Of a stretch of 25,381 bases of DNA, positions 14,245-22,115 are shown one piece after another (the first letter of the stretch is position 1; every line of letters starts with the position of its first letter). The stretch spans positions 1 through 25,381 of the forward strand of contig JAEUKU010000431.1 in NCBI GenBank assembly GCA_016794075.1. The letters run 5' to 3'. The DNA is from Rhodospirillaceae bacterium (lineage in GTDB: Bacteria; Pseudomonadota; Alphaproteobacteria; Dongiales; Dongiaceae). The position numbers and the translations under genes were made by a program. The notes beneath the pieces were generated by a model. It had not been told where the DNA came from and did no database searches. It worked only from the letters and a program-made list of their open reading frames with translations.

Positions 14245-15357
14245 TTATCCGAACCGTGCGGGACTGAGGGCGTCGCGCGAGATTCCCGCGCGCGCCAAGT
14301 CTCCCGGCAGGTCGTGTTGGGCGACCAGCGCCGCCGCCACCCGCGCCAGCGCGGGCGAAGTCTGGATGCCGTAGCCGCCCTGCCCGGCCAGCCAGAAGAA
14401 CCCGTCCGCCCTCGGATCGAAGCCCACCACCGGCAAGCCGTCCGGCGCGAAAGTGCGCAAGCCGCCCCAGCTGCGCTCCAGGCGTTGCACGCTCATGTCG
14501 AGCGTCGCCTCCAGCCGCTCGACCGCCTCGGCCAGGCGCAGGTCGTCGGCCCAGGCGTCATGCGGTTCCACCGGGTCTTCCTCGGCCGGCGAGAGCATCA
14601 GCTTGCCGGCCATGGGCTTGCAGTAGAACCCGACATCGGCGGGCAGGACTTCCGGCCAATTCTGCACCGCCAAGCCCGCCGGGCCGGCGATGATCGCGGC
14701 GCTGCGCCGCTTCGGCTGCAGGCCGACCGGCTGGACGCCGCAGGATTGCGCCACCAGATCGGACCAGGCGCCCGCCGCGGCGACGACGATCGGCGCTTCG
14801 AACCGGCCCGCGGCCGTCTCCAGGCGCCAGACACCGCCGTCGCGAACGCCGCGCCGCACGATGGCATCGATGACGATCGCGCCACCCGTCTGGCGCAGCG
14901 CCCGCAGCCGGCCGGCATGCAGCGCATCGACGTCGATATCCTGCGCCAAGCCGTCCCACAGAATGGCGATGGCGCCCTCGGTCTTGAGGATCGGCAGCCT
15001 GGCGCGGGCGAAACCGGCATCGACCTCCTCATAGCCGGCCTGCTTCGCGACGGCGATGGCCGGCTCATCGCCGGGATAACCGAGCATGATGACCCCGCGC
15101 GGCGACAGCAGCGGCGCGGCGGCAAAGCCCTCTGGCGGGGATTCGAGAAACCGCCCGCTGGCGCGCGTCAGGGCGCGGACCAGGGGCTGACCGTCGATCG
15201 GTTCATACATGGCGGCCGAGCGGCCGGTGGCGTGGTAGCCGGGCTGGCTTTCCATCTCCAGCACCAGGACGCTGGCGCCGCCGGCGGCGATTTCCGCCGC
15301 AGCCGAGACGCCGGCGATGCCGCCGCCGATGACGATGATGTCCGCTGTCCGGGTCAT
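14245..15357 (-). CDS. D-arginine dehydrogenase-like FAD oxidoreductase (DAO family)
   Basis: A 370-aa flavoprotein of the D-amino-acid oxidase/dehydrogenase (DAO) family. The N-terminal Rossmann motif GGGIAGVSAAAEIA (11-24) binds FAD, with LEME at the end of the second strand for the ribose. GYHATGRSAAMYEP is the signature of the DauA-like branch, which oxidises D-arginine and other D-amino acids to 2-oxo acids and passes electrons to a quinone or dye rather than oxygen. The C-terminal GLRTFAPDGLPVVG and GQGGYGIQTSPA complete the FAD site. No signal peptide. A candidate promoter lies 35-64 nt upstream, in the region shared with the divergent globin gene. The true substrate could be another amine or hydroxy acid. 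Confidence 0.87.
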   Translation of the reverse strand: MTRTADIIVIGGGIAGVSAAAEIAAGGASVLVLEMESQPGYHATGRSAAMYEPIDGQPLVRALTRASGRFLESPPEGFAAAPLLSPRGVIMLGYPGDEPAIAVAKQAGYEEVDAGFARARLPILKTEGAIAILWDGLAQDIDVDALHAGRLRALRQTGGAIVIDAIVRRGVRDGGVWRLETAAGRFEAPIVVAAAGAWSDLVAQSCGVQPVGLQPKRRSAAIIAGPAGLAVQNWPEVLPADVGFYCKPMAGKLMLSPAEEDPVEPHDAWADDLRLAEAVERLEATLDMSVQRLERSWGGLRTFAPDGLPVVGFDPRADGFFWLAGQGGYGIQTSPALARVAAALVAQHDLPGDLARAGISRDALSPARFG

Positions 15358-15391
15358 GCTATATGCCGCGCCTTGCCCTCAAAGTTGCCCT

Positions 15392-15421
15392 TCTATACCC
15401 GGCTTTTCAGCACAACCTCAA
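15392..15421 (-). promoter_or_regulatory. Candidate promoter of flavoprotein gene
   Basis: Minus-strand TTGAGG (15416-15421) and TATAGA (15392-15397) are 18 nt apart, both 4-of-6 matches. The predicted start near 15385 gives a leader of about 28 nt. The -35 hexamer is identical to that proposed before infA. The divergent globin gene starts at 15515, so its promoter must lie within the same 157-bp region, but I could not pick it out. Confidence 0.4.
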
Positions 15422-15514
15422 TCATTCTATGGGCTTATCTGCGTCAGTTGGCCCACTTGCGCAGGCGGCCGGAGCGGCTATGTCTGGGTCTCCGAGCAAC
15501 AGCGGCGACGCCCG

Positions 15515-15943
15515 ATGACAATCGCGACCAATTCCGACGGCCCCAGCGACGCCCAGATCGAGGATCTGGTGACCACGTTCTATGCCCGCATCCGCAAGGA
15601 CGCGGAGCTGGGTCCCATCTTCGAGCGCGTCATTGGCGACAACTGGACCCCGCATTTGAAAACCATGTGCGATTTCTGGTCCTCGGTGATGAACACGACC
15701 GGGCGCTACAAGGGCCGCCCGATCCCGGCGCATATCAAGCTCACCGGCATCGAGCCGCACCATTTCGCCCGCTGGCTGGCACTGTTCGGCGAAACGGCGG
15801 AGAACCTGTTCGACCCGCCCCTGGCGCGGGCGTTCCTCACGCGCGCGGAACGGATCGCGGCAAGCCTGATGCTCGGCTTCGCCTTCCACGCCGAGAAGCC
15901 GGAAATCTGGGGCGGCATCCCCCGCGCGCAGCAGCAGGGCTAA
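15515..15943 (+). CDS. Group III truncated hemoglobin
   Basis: A 142-aa 2-on-2 globin of group III (Ctb type). Aligning by eye with Campylobacter Ctb gives Tyr B10 = Y23 (TTFYARIRKD), distal His E7 = H47, proximal heme ligand His F8 = H73 (RPIPAHIKL), and Trp G8 = W87 (ARWLALF), so all key heme-pocket residues are present. The group marker FWSSVMNTTGRYKGRP is also clear. Group III globins are linked to microaerobic respiration and nitrosative stress in the few cases studied. The ATG at 15515 is the only start close to the conserved part; its ribosome site is poor. The frame upstream crosses the flavoprotein start and is not coding. It ends 2 nt before the convergent 118-aa gene. Confidence 0.92.
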   Translation: MTIATNSDGPSDAQIEDLVTTFYARIRKDAELGPIFERVIGDNWTPHLKTMCDFWSSVMNTTGRYKGRPIPAHIKLTGIEPHHFARWLALFGETAENLFDPPLARAFLTRAERIAASLMLGFAFHAEKPEIWGGIPRAQQQG

Positions 15944-15945
15944 CC

Positions 15946-16302
15946 TCAACTCGCCAGCGACAGGGACGCGTGGCCCGGAATCTTCTCGAGGAACTTCCGC
16001 ACGACGTCGTTCTTTGCCTCGCGCGTGGCGCCGGGCTTACCGCGGCATTCCGGATGCCGCTCGACGAAGTGGCGCAGCACCAGCTTCAACGCCAGAACAT
16101 GGGTCAGGTCGCCCACGCTGGCCGCATGGCGGATGTCATCGATGATGATGCGCTTCACGCGCAGGGCACCGTCCGATCCCTGGATGATATAGTTGCCGAG
16201 TTCAGCCGCCACGATCATCGGCAGATGCTCATGCTCGGCGATCGCCGCAACTTCCTCTTCCGTCAGATCGCAGAGACCGAGGCAATCATCGAAAGTCAGC
16301 AT
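15946..16302 (-). CDS. Uncharacterised 118-aa protein
   Basis: A soluble helical protein starting MLTFDDCLGLCDLTEEEVAAIAEHEH. It has the look of a conserved alphaproteobacterial family but I can assign no function. Potential ligands for a metal or heme are C7, C11, H24, H26, H79 and C85; the EHEH pair is notable. The central VKRIIIDDIRHAASVGDLTHVLALKLVLRHFVERHPEC is probably two helices. The start at 16302 is set by GGAGGAAAG immediately upstream; the extension to 16377 is not protein-like. It converges with the truncated globin gene with a 2-nt gap. Confidence 0.75.
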   Translation of the reverse strand: MLTFDDCLGLCDLTEEEVAAIAEHEHLPMIVAAELGNYIIQGSDGALRVKRIIIDDIRHAASVGDLTHVLALKLVLRHFVERHPECRGKPGATREAKNDVVRKFLEKIPGHASLSLAS

Positions 16303-16464
16303 GCTTTCCTCCACCCGCGCGCATCGTTCGCCTATGACGATTTTTTGGCAGTATAGCGAAGAACGCTTGGCCCGCATGAAGAACTAGTGTCGCAGGTGCC
16401 GATAGTAGGGGCGGATCCGCTGAACAGAGATTCGTTAAAGCGTCAGGCTTCCTGCCGGTAACCG

Positions 16465-18504
16465 CTAGCTGAACTCGCGCTTGAAGCTCTCGCGCCAGTT
16501 CCGGCTGGCCACACGCTGGCCGTTCTCGAAAGCGTCCAGCTTGCCGGTCAGGATGAACGCATCCTTGGTACAGGTCATCACCGTGTCGACCTCGACGTGG
16601 ATGTCCCAGCCGGCGCGCTTCAGGTCGTGTATCTGCCGGTCGTGGAAGCGGGCGCTCAACGGATCGTCCGGCCGGATGAACAATTCGCGCCGGATGCCAT
16701 GATTGACGACGGTGTCGATCTCTTCGAAGCGCGAAACACCCTCGCCGAACACGCCGCCCTCGACGTCGGTGACATAGGTGACGCCGCCGCCGATCAGGTC
16801 ATGGGTCACGGAACGATGCAGCTTGCCCTCCGCGACTTTGGTGGTCGGCGCAGCCGGTGCGGATTCCGGCCGCTCGAATGGCGCGGCGCCGTCGCCCGGC
16901 TGCGGCGCGCGGACCGGCAGCTTGAGCTGCGTCCCGGCGGTGTGCACCGTCAGGGTGACGCGTTCCGGGCTTGGCCAGATCAGCGGCCAATAGGCGGTGG
17001 AAATCGAAACGCGCAGACGGTGGCCAGCGGGGAAGCGATGTCCCAAGGCATTGAACTCGATCCGCGCCTTGTAGCGTTGCCCCGGCACCAGCTTCTGCGG
17101 CCGGTCATGACCGGCGAGATGGTTGAGGTTGAAGACCGCGTAGCTGACCCGCTGCGCGGCGCCGTCCGGCCACAGGTCGCTGAGCCGGACCGCCACCTGG
17201 GCCACCGGCTTGTCGACGGTGAACTCGAGATCCAGCACCGGTGTGCCCAGCAGGTCGAACTCGCCCGCGAGCGGCGCGGAATCGAACACCAGCGAACCCG
17301 CATCGTCGAGGCGCTGGTCGGCCGGACCTTCGCCGGCACATCCCGCCCCCATCCATTCGCCGCCGGCCGCGCCCACATTCTGCGGCGAGCAGATCGGCAG
17401 ATCGGCGGCGGGCTGTGCGGATTCCGCGAGGACGCCCCTGCCCAAATGCCATGCCTTCGCCGCCACGCCCGCCTTGTCCGGCCAGGCTTCGGCGCCGACC
17501 CAGCGGCCGGCTTTGTGTGTCGCGGTAGTGGCCGGGCGTTCGCCGTCTTCCAGCCAGGCCCACAGCATCGGCCCATCCATCGCGCCGTTCGCCGCGCCCT
17601 TCAGCCAATAATCCCACCATTTGACCGCTTCCTGCAGGAAGCCGATCGCGGGGCCGGGCACGCCGTCATGCGGATAGAGATGCGCCCAGGGACCGATCAC
17701 CGCGCGCCGCGGCGCCTTGAGGTTCGCCAACATGCGCGGGATGGCGTTCGTGTAGGCATCCGCCCAGCCGCCGACCAGAAAAACCGGGCACTGGATGGCG
17801 CTGTAATCCTCGCAGATCGAGCCGTGGCGCCAATAGTCGTCGCGCGTCGGATGCCGCATCCACAAAGCCGGCCAGAACGGCATCCCGGCGATGCGCTTCA
17901 GCCAGTTCTCCTTCCAGCCTGGCCCGAACAACGCCGGATCGGCGGGGCGCGACTGGTAGGCGAGCATGATGTCGCCCCACCACTGATTGTCGTTCAGCAG
18001 GCAGCCCCCCATGTAGTGGATGTCGTCGCGATAGCGGTCGTCGGTTGAGCAGACCGAGAGCACCGCCTTCAGCTGCTTCGGCCGCATCGCCGCGACCTGC
18101 AGGCAGTTGAAGCCGCCCCAGGATTTGCCCATCATGCCGACCTTACCGTCGCACCATTTCTGCGCCGCGATCCAGTCGATCACCTCGACGGCGTCGTCCA
18201 GCTCCAGCTGCAGATACTCGTCCTGGAGCACGTCGTCGGATTCGCCGGAGCCGCGAATGTCGACGCGGATGGCGGCATAGCCGTGGCCGGCGAAATAGCC
18301 ATGCATCGGCTCGTCGCGGCCACGCGTGCCGTCGCGCTTGCGGTAGGGGATGTATTCCAGGATCGCCGGCACCGGCTTCTGCTCAGCGACCTCCGGCAGC
18401 CACATGCGCGCGGCAAGGCGGCAGCCGTCCTTGAGGGTGATCCAGAAATGCTCGATCTTCTTGACCTGATGCGGCAGGCCCGCCGCATTGCGCGGAAAAC
18501 TCAT
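16465..18504 (-). CDS. CocE/NonD family serine hydrolase (S15-type)
   Basis: A 679-aa hydrolase of the CocE/NonD group, which contains cocaine esterase, alpha-amino-acid ester hydrolases and glutaryl-7-ACA acylases. Catalytic triad by motif: S128 in GKSWGGF, D249 in GGWADAYTN, H275 in GPWAHLYPH; the oxyanion tyrosine Y51 lies in EYIPYRKRDG. After the alpha/beta-hydrolase core and helical cap comes the C-terminal jelly-roll beta domain (from about 400; HRFPAGHRLRVSIS). No signal peptide, so it acts in the cytoplasm. Its ATG overlaps the ABC ATPase stop in an ATGA, which makes it the last gene of the importer operon and suggests that it cleaves an ester or amide in the imported compound. The substrate is unknown. 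Confidence 0.92.
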   Translation of the reverse strand: MSFPRNAAGLPHQVKKIEHFWITLKDGCRLAARMWLPEVAEQKPVPAILEYIPYRKRDGTRGRDEPMHGYFAGHGYAAIRVDIRGSGESDDVLQDEYLQLELDDAVEVIDWIAAQKWCDGKVGMMGKSWGGFNCLQVAAMRPKQLKAVLSVCSTDDRYRDDIHYMGGCLLNDNQWWGDIMLAYQSRPADPALFGPGWKENWLKRIAGMPFWPALWMRHPTRDDYWRHGSICEDYSAIQCPVFLVGGWADAYTNAIPRMLANLKAPRRAVIGPWAHLYPHDGVPGPAIGFLQEAVKWWDYWLKGAANGAMDGPMLWAWLEDGERPATTATHKAGRWVGAEAWPDKAGVAAKAWHLGRGVLAESAQPAADLPICSPQNVGAAGGEWMGAGCAGEGPADQRLDDAGSLVFDSAPLAGEFDLLGTPVLDLEFTVDKPVAQVAVRLSDLWPDGAAQRVSYAVFNLNHLAGHDRPQKLVPGQRYKARIEFNALGHRFPAGHRLRVSISTAYWPLIWPSPERVTLTVHTAGTQLKLPVRAPQPGDGAAPFERPESAPAAPTTKVAEGKLHRSVTHDLIGGGVTYVTDVEGGVFGEGVSRFEEIDTVVNHGIRRELFIRPDDPLSARFHDRQIHDLKRAGWDIHVEVDTVMTCTKDAFILTGKLDAFENGQRVASRNWRESFKREFS

Positions 18505-20147
18505 CTAACCACCTTGCGCCGCTTCCTCAGCACCTCGTCGAGCCAATCGGACCGGATCTCGGGCACCGAAGACAGCAGCAATTCCGTGTAGGGATGATAG
18601 GGCGGGTTGAAGACCTGCTGGGTCGCGCCATAGGCGACCATCTGGCCCTTGTACATCACCGCCACCTTGTTGGCGATGCGGCGCACCGTGCCGAGGTCGT
18701 GGGTGATGAAGAGATAGCCGACACCGGTCTGGTCCTGGATCCGGCGCAGCAGGCGAAGGATCTCGTCCGCCACCAGGGGATCGAGGGCCGAGGTCACCTC
18801 GTCGCAGATGATGACGTCCGGCTCGGCGGCGAGCGCACGGGCGATGCAGACGCGCTGTTTCTGTCCGCCCGAGAGCTCGCCCGGCCGCCGGCTGATGTAG
18901 TCCAGCGGCAGGTCGATCTGACGCATCAGTTCCTCGACCCGTGCGCGGACTTCGCGGCGGCTCTTGTTGAAATAGAAGGCGATCGGCCGGCCGATGATGT
19001 CGAGCAGGGTCTGGCGCGGATTGAGCGCCACGTCCGGCATCTGGTAGATCATCTGGATGCGCCGGTGCTGTTCCTTGCTGCGGCTTTCCAGCCGCGGCGG
19101 CAGGCTCTCGCCGTTGAACAGCACGTCGCCCTCCTGGCGCGGCAGCAGGCCGACGATGACGCGGGCCAAGGTGCTCTTGCCAGAGCCGGATTCGCCCACC
19201 ACGGCCAGCGTGTCGCCCCGCATCAACTCGATCGAGACGTTGTCGATGACCCGCGGCCCGCTGCGATAGGACGCGACCACGTCGCGCGTCGCCAGGATCG
19301 GCTGCGCCGAACTGCCATGCGGCGCGACGAAGGTGCTCGCCTGCGCCGCAACCCGCTCGGCCACCAGCATGCGCGTATAGTCCATGCGCGGCTGCTGCAG
19401 GATCTGGGTCGCCGCCCCCTCCTCCACCATCTTGCCGTGGCGCAGCACCATGATGCGGTCAGCCACCTGCGCCACCACGGCCAGATCGTGGGTGATGTAG
19501 AGCGCCGCCGTGCCATGATCGCGGATCAGTTTCTTGAAGGAGGCCAGCACCTCCACCTGCGTCGTGACGTCGAGCGCGGTCGTCGGCTCGTCAAACACCA
19601 GCAGATCGGGCTTGGCGATCATCGCCATCGCCGCCATGGCGCGCTGCAACTGGCCGCCGGAGACCTGGTGCGGATAGCGGTTGCCGAAGGTCTCGGGATT
19701 GGGCAGGTCGAGTTCGCGGAACAGGCGGACCGCCTCGACCCGCGCCTGGCTCGCATTCATCACGCCGTGCTGCAGCGCCACTTCGCAGACCTGGTCATAG
19801 AGCGTGTGCGCCGGGTTGAATGCCGCGGCGGCGCTCTGGGCGATATAGGCGACCTTGGCGCCGCGCAGGGACTGCCGCGCCTCGATGCCCAGCTCGCGCA
19901 GCTCGTGGCCGCGAAAGACGATCTGCCCACCGGTGATCTGGCAGCCGCTGCGGGCATAGACCAGCGTCGACAGTCCGATGGTCGATTTGCCGGCGCCGGA
20001 TTCGCCGATGAGGCCGAGCACCTCGCCCGGATTCAAGGTGAAGCTGACATCATCCACCAGGGTGACACGGGCGCCGCTCTCGGCCACCGCCTCGATGCGC
20101 AGGTTGCGCACATCGAGCAGCTGGGTCTTGGTCGCGGATTCGGCCAT
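18501..20147 (-). CDS. Peptide-type ABC importer, fused double ATPase (DppD-DppF)
   Basis: A 548-aa protein carrying two ABC nucleotide-binding domains in one chain. NBD1: Walker A GESGAGKS (48-55), Q104, signature VSGGQ (162-166), Walker B with D186-E187, H220. NBD2: Walker A GESGSGKS (318-325), Q369, signature LSGGQ (425-429), D449-E450, H483. All catalytic residues are intact in both halves. The C-terminal NPPYHPYTELLLSSVPE is the oligopeptide/dipeptide ATPase tail. It powers the two permeases encoded just upstream. I chose the ATG at 20147, with GGGAAGGGAAG before it, over the one at 20168, which would overlap the permease stop. The hydrolase gene follows with a 4-nt overlap. Confidence 0.95.
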   Translation of the reverse strand: MAESATKTQLLDVRNLRIEAVAESGARVTLVDDVSFTLNPGEVLGLIGESGAGKSTIGLSTLVYARSGCQITGGQIVFRGHELRELGIEARQSLRGAKVAYIAQSAAAAFNPAHTLYDQVCEVALQHGVMNASQARVEAVRLFRELDLPNPETFGNRYPHQVSGGQLQRAMAAMAMIAKPDLLVFDEPTTALDVTTQVEVLASFKKLIRDHGTAALYITHDLAVVAQVADRIMVLRHGKMVEEGAATQILQQPRMDYTRMLVAERVAAQASTFVAPHGSSAQPILATRDVVASYRSGPRVIDNVSIELMRGDTLAVVGESGSGKSTLARVIVGLLPRQEGDVLFNGESLPPRLESRSKEQHRRIQMIYQMPDVALNPRQTLLDIIGRPIAFYFNKSRREVRARVEELMRQIDLPLDYISRRPGELSGGQKQRVCIARALAAEPDVIICDEVTSALDPLVADEILRLLRRIQDQTGVGYLFITHDLGTVRRIANKVAVMYKGQMVAYGATQQVFNPPYHPYTELLLSSVPEIRSDWLDEVLRKRRKVVR

Positions 20148-20160
20148 TGCTTCCCTTCCC

Positions 20161-20988
20161 TCACGCATTGTCGCCGTGGGGGCGCGAATGCAGCGACAGC
20201 AGCCAGTCGACCACCATGTTGACGCCGATGGTGAGCAAGGCGATGGCGGCGGCCGGATAAAGCGGCGCGGCCAAACCCGCGGGAATCGCCAGCGCGCTTT
20301 CCTTCACCATGCTGCCCCAATCCGCATCCGGCGGCTGCACGCCGAGGCCGAGGAAGCTGAGCGATGCCACGAACAGGAAGGCGAAGCTGAAGCGCAGGCC
20401 GAACTCGGCGGCGAGCGGCGGCAGGGCATTGGGCAGGATCTCGCGCAGGATCACCCAGAAGAGCCCTTCCCCCCGCAGCCGCGCCGCCTCGACATATTCG
20501 AGCACGACAATGTTCATGGCGACGGCGCGCGCGACGCGGAAGACGATCACCGCGTAGAGCAGACCGATGGTGAGGATCAGGACGGCGGCGCTGGAGCCGA
20601 CGGCCGAGATGACGATGAGCGCCGACATCAGGATCGGCATCGAGAGGATCACGTCGGCGATGCGCGAAAGCGCGACGTCGACCCAGCGCCCGAGCAGCGC
20701 CGCCGCGAAACCGGCGACGACGCCGACGGCGAAGGCCAGGCAGGTGGCGAGGAAGGCCAGCGTGATGGAGATCCGGCCGCCATAGAGCATGCGCGAGAAC
20801 ATGTCGCGGCCGATCTGGTCGAGGCCGAACCAATGCTCCGCCGAGGGCGCTTCCCAGCGCTGCCCCAGCGGCGCGTTCGGGTCATGCGGCGCGATCCAGG
20901 GCGCCAGAACCGCGCTGCCGACGCAGACCAGGATGATCAGCCAGCCGATCAGCGCGGTGAGGGTGAGGCGGTAACCGAGCACGTTCAT
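20161..20988 (-). CDS. Peptide-type ABC importer permease (DppC-like)
   Basis: A 275-aa inner-membrane permease. After one N-terminal helix (about 9-33) comes the DppC/OppC signature APHDP and HWFGLDQIGRDMFSRMLYGGR, then the five-helix core. The EAA loop that docks on the ATPase is visible as YVEAARLRGEGLFWVILRE followed by ILPNALPP. The ATG at 20988 has GAGG 6 nt upstream; the frame extends to 21048 but that part overlaps the DppB-like gene. It starts 7 nt after the DppB-like stop and ends 13 nt before the ATPase start. It pairs with the DppB-like subunit to form the channel. Confidence 0.94.
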   Translation of the reverse strand: MNVLGYRLTLTALIGWLIILVCVGSAVLAPWIAPHDPNAPLGQRWEAPSAEHWFGLDQIGRDMFSRMLYGGRISITLAFLATCLAFAVGVVAGFAAALLGRWVDVALSRIADVILSMPILMSALIVISAVGSSAAVLILTIGLLYAVIVFRVARAVAMNIVVLEYVEAARLRGEGLFWVILREILPNALPPLAAEFGLRFSFAFLFVASLSFLGLGVQPPDADWGSMVKESALAIPAGLAAPLYPAAAIALLTIGVNMVVDWLLSLHSRPHGDNA

Positions 20989-20995
20989 GCCGACC

Positions 20996-21943
20996 TCACC
21001 GCGGATGCCGCAGGCGCGGATTGCTGAGGATCGAGAGCACGTCAGCAATCAGATTGAGGCCGATGAAGACGATGGCGAAGATCAGGCCGCAAGCCTGCAC
21101 CACCGGAATGTCGCGCTTGGCGACGGCGTCGACCATTAGCCGGCCGAGGCCGTTGAAGGTGAAGACCGCCTCCACCACCACCACGCCGACGATGAGATAG
21201 GCGAGGTTGATGGCGATGACGTTGATGATCGGCGCCAGCGCGTTGGGCAGCGCGTGATGCACCACAATGCGGCCCTTCGGAATGCCCTTCAGCACCGCCA
21301 TCTCGACATAGGGACTGGACATGACCGACAGGACCGAGGTGCGGGTCATGCGCATCATATGCGCGATGACCACCAGGATCAGGGTCAGCATCGGCAGGAA
21401 GGTGACGTAGAGGTGCTGGAAGAAGCCCTGCTCCGGCTTGATGGTGGCGATGGCCGGGAACCACTTCAACTGCACCGACATGAACAGGATCAGGAAATAG
21501 CCGATGAAGAATTCCGGCATGGAGATGGCGGCCAGCGAAGCGATGTTCACCCCCTTATCGAAGACGCTGTTGCGGTAGATCGCCGCCAGGATGCCGAGCA
21601 GGACCGAGAGCGGCACCGCGATGACCGCGGCATAGATGGCAAGGAACAGCGTGTTGACGAGGCGCGGCCCGATGACGTCGATGACCGGACGCTTGTTGGC
21701 GAGGGACTTGCCGAGATCGCCCTGCACCGCGTCACCCAGCCATTCCGTGTAGCGTTCGACCGCCGGCCGGTCGAGCCCGAGTTCCGCGCGAATGGCGGCA
21801 ATGTTCTCCGGCGTTGCCGACTGGCCGAGGATGTTGCTGGCCAGGTCGCCGGGCAGCAATTCGGTGACCCAGAAGATCAGGACGGAGACCGCCAGCAACG
21901 TGGCCACCCCGAGCGCCAGCCGCTGAACGAGCAGTTTCAGCAT
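20996..21943 (-). CDS. Peptide-type ABC importer permease (DppB-like)
   Basis: A 315-aa inner-membrane permease. Predicted helices at about 9-29, 98-123, 132-157, 178-196, 235-262 and 281-305. The DppB/OppB traits are the ELLPGDLASN loop after helix 1, GDLGKSL before helix 2, and the EAA loop VEMAVLKGIPKGRIVVHHALPNALAP (214-238). The ATG at 21943 has AGGGGG 5-6 nt upstream, better than the ATG at 21982. It is separated from the binding-protein gene by 172 nt holding a strong terminator hairpin, so its expression probably depends on read-through or on an unseen internal promoter. Confidence 0.94.
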   Translation of the reverse strand: MLKLLVQRLALGVATLLAVSVLIFWVTELLPGDLASNILGQSATPENIAAIRAELGLDRPAVERYTEWLGDAVQGDLGKSLANKRPVIDVIGPRLVNTLFLAIYAAVIAVPLSVLLGILAAIYRNSVFDKGVNIASLAAISMPEFFIGYFLILFMSVQLKWFPAIATIKPEQGFFQHLYVTFLPMLTLILVVIAHMMRMTRTSVLSVMSSPYVEMAVLKGIPKGRIVVHHALPNALAPIINVIAINLAYLIVGVVVVEAVFTFNGLGRLMVDAVAKRDIPVVQACGLIFAIVFIGLNLIADVLSILSNPRLRHPR

Positions 21944-22061
21944 TGATCCCCCTACCAACCTTCCCCTGTTGGCTGCGTTCACGCGAGACTACCGCCATCC
22001 CCTTCCGGCTCCAAGGGCCGATGGGCGGAACGCATGAAAAATCCGGCGGGACGCGCAGATC

Positions 22062-22101
22062 AAAAAGCTGCGGCGGCGGACCGAACGTCCGCCGCCGCAG
22101 C
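22062..22101 (-). terminator. Intrinsic terminator/attenuator between binding protein and permeases
   Basis: Read on the minus strand, GCTGCGGCGGCGGAC and its exact complement form a perfect 15-bp stem with a 5-nt loop (arms 22087-22101 and 22067-22081), followed at once by five T residues (22066-22062). It begins 14 nt after the binding-protein stop codon. This is a textbook Rho-independent terminator inside a same-strand gene set, so it probably acts as a partial terminator that lowers permease and ATPase levels. Confidence 0.88.
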
Positions 22102-22115
22102 GATTGCTATTCCGC

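Noticed and set aside
14224..16356. 710-codon plus-strand open frame over the flavoprotein, globin and 118-aa genes
   Set aside because: It crosses three better-supported genes and shows no recognisable domain; composition is that of an antisense shadow.
16378..16464. Possible terminator after the CocE-type hydrolase
   Set aside because: Only a 4-bp CAGG/CCTG stem without a T run was found.
16597..18048. 483-codon plus-strand open frame opposite the CocE-type hydrolase
   Set aside because: The minus strand has the full hydrolase with its triad; no domain is visible in the opposite frame.
18594..20222. 542-codon plus-strand open frame opposite the double ATPase
   Set aside because: The minus strand carries two complete ABC domains; the plus frame has no motif.
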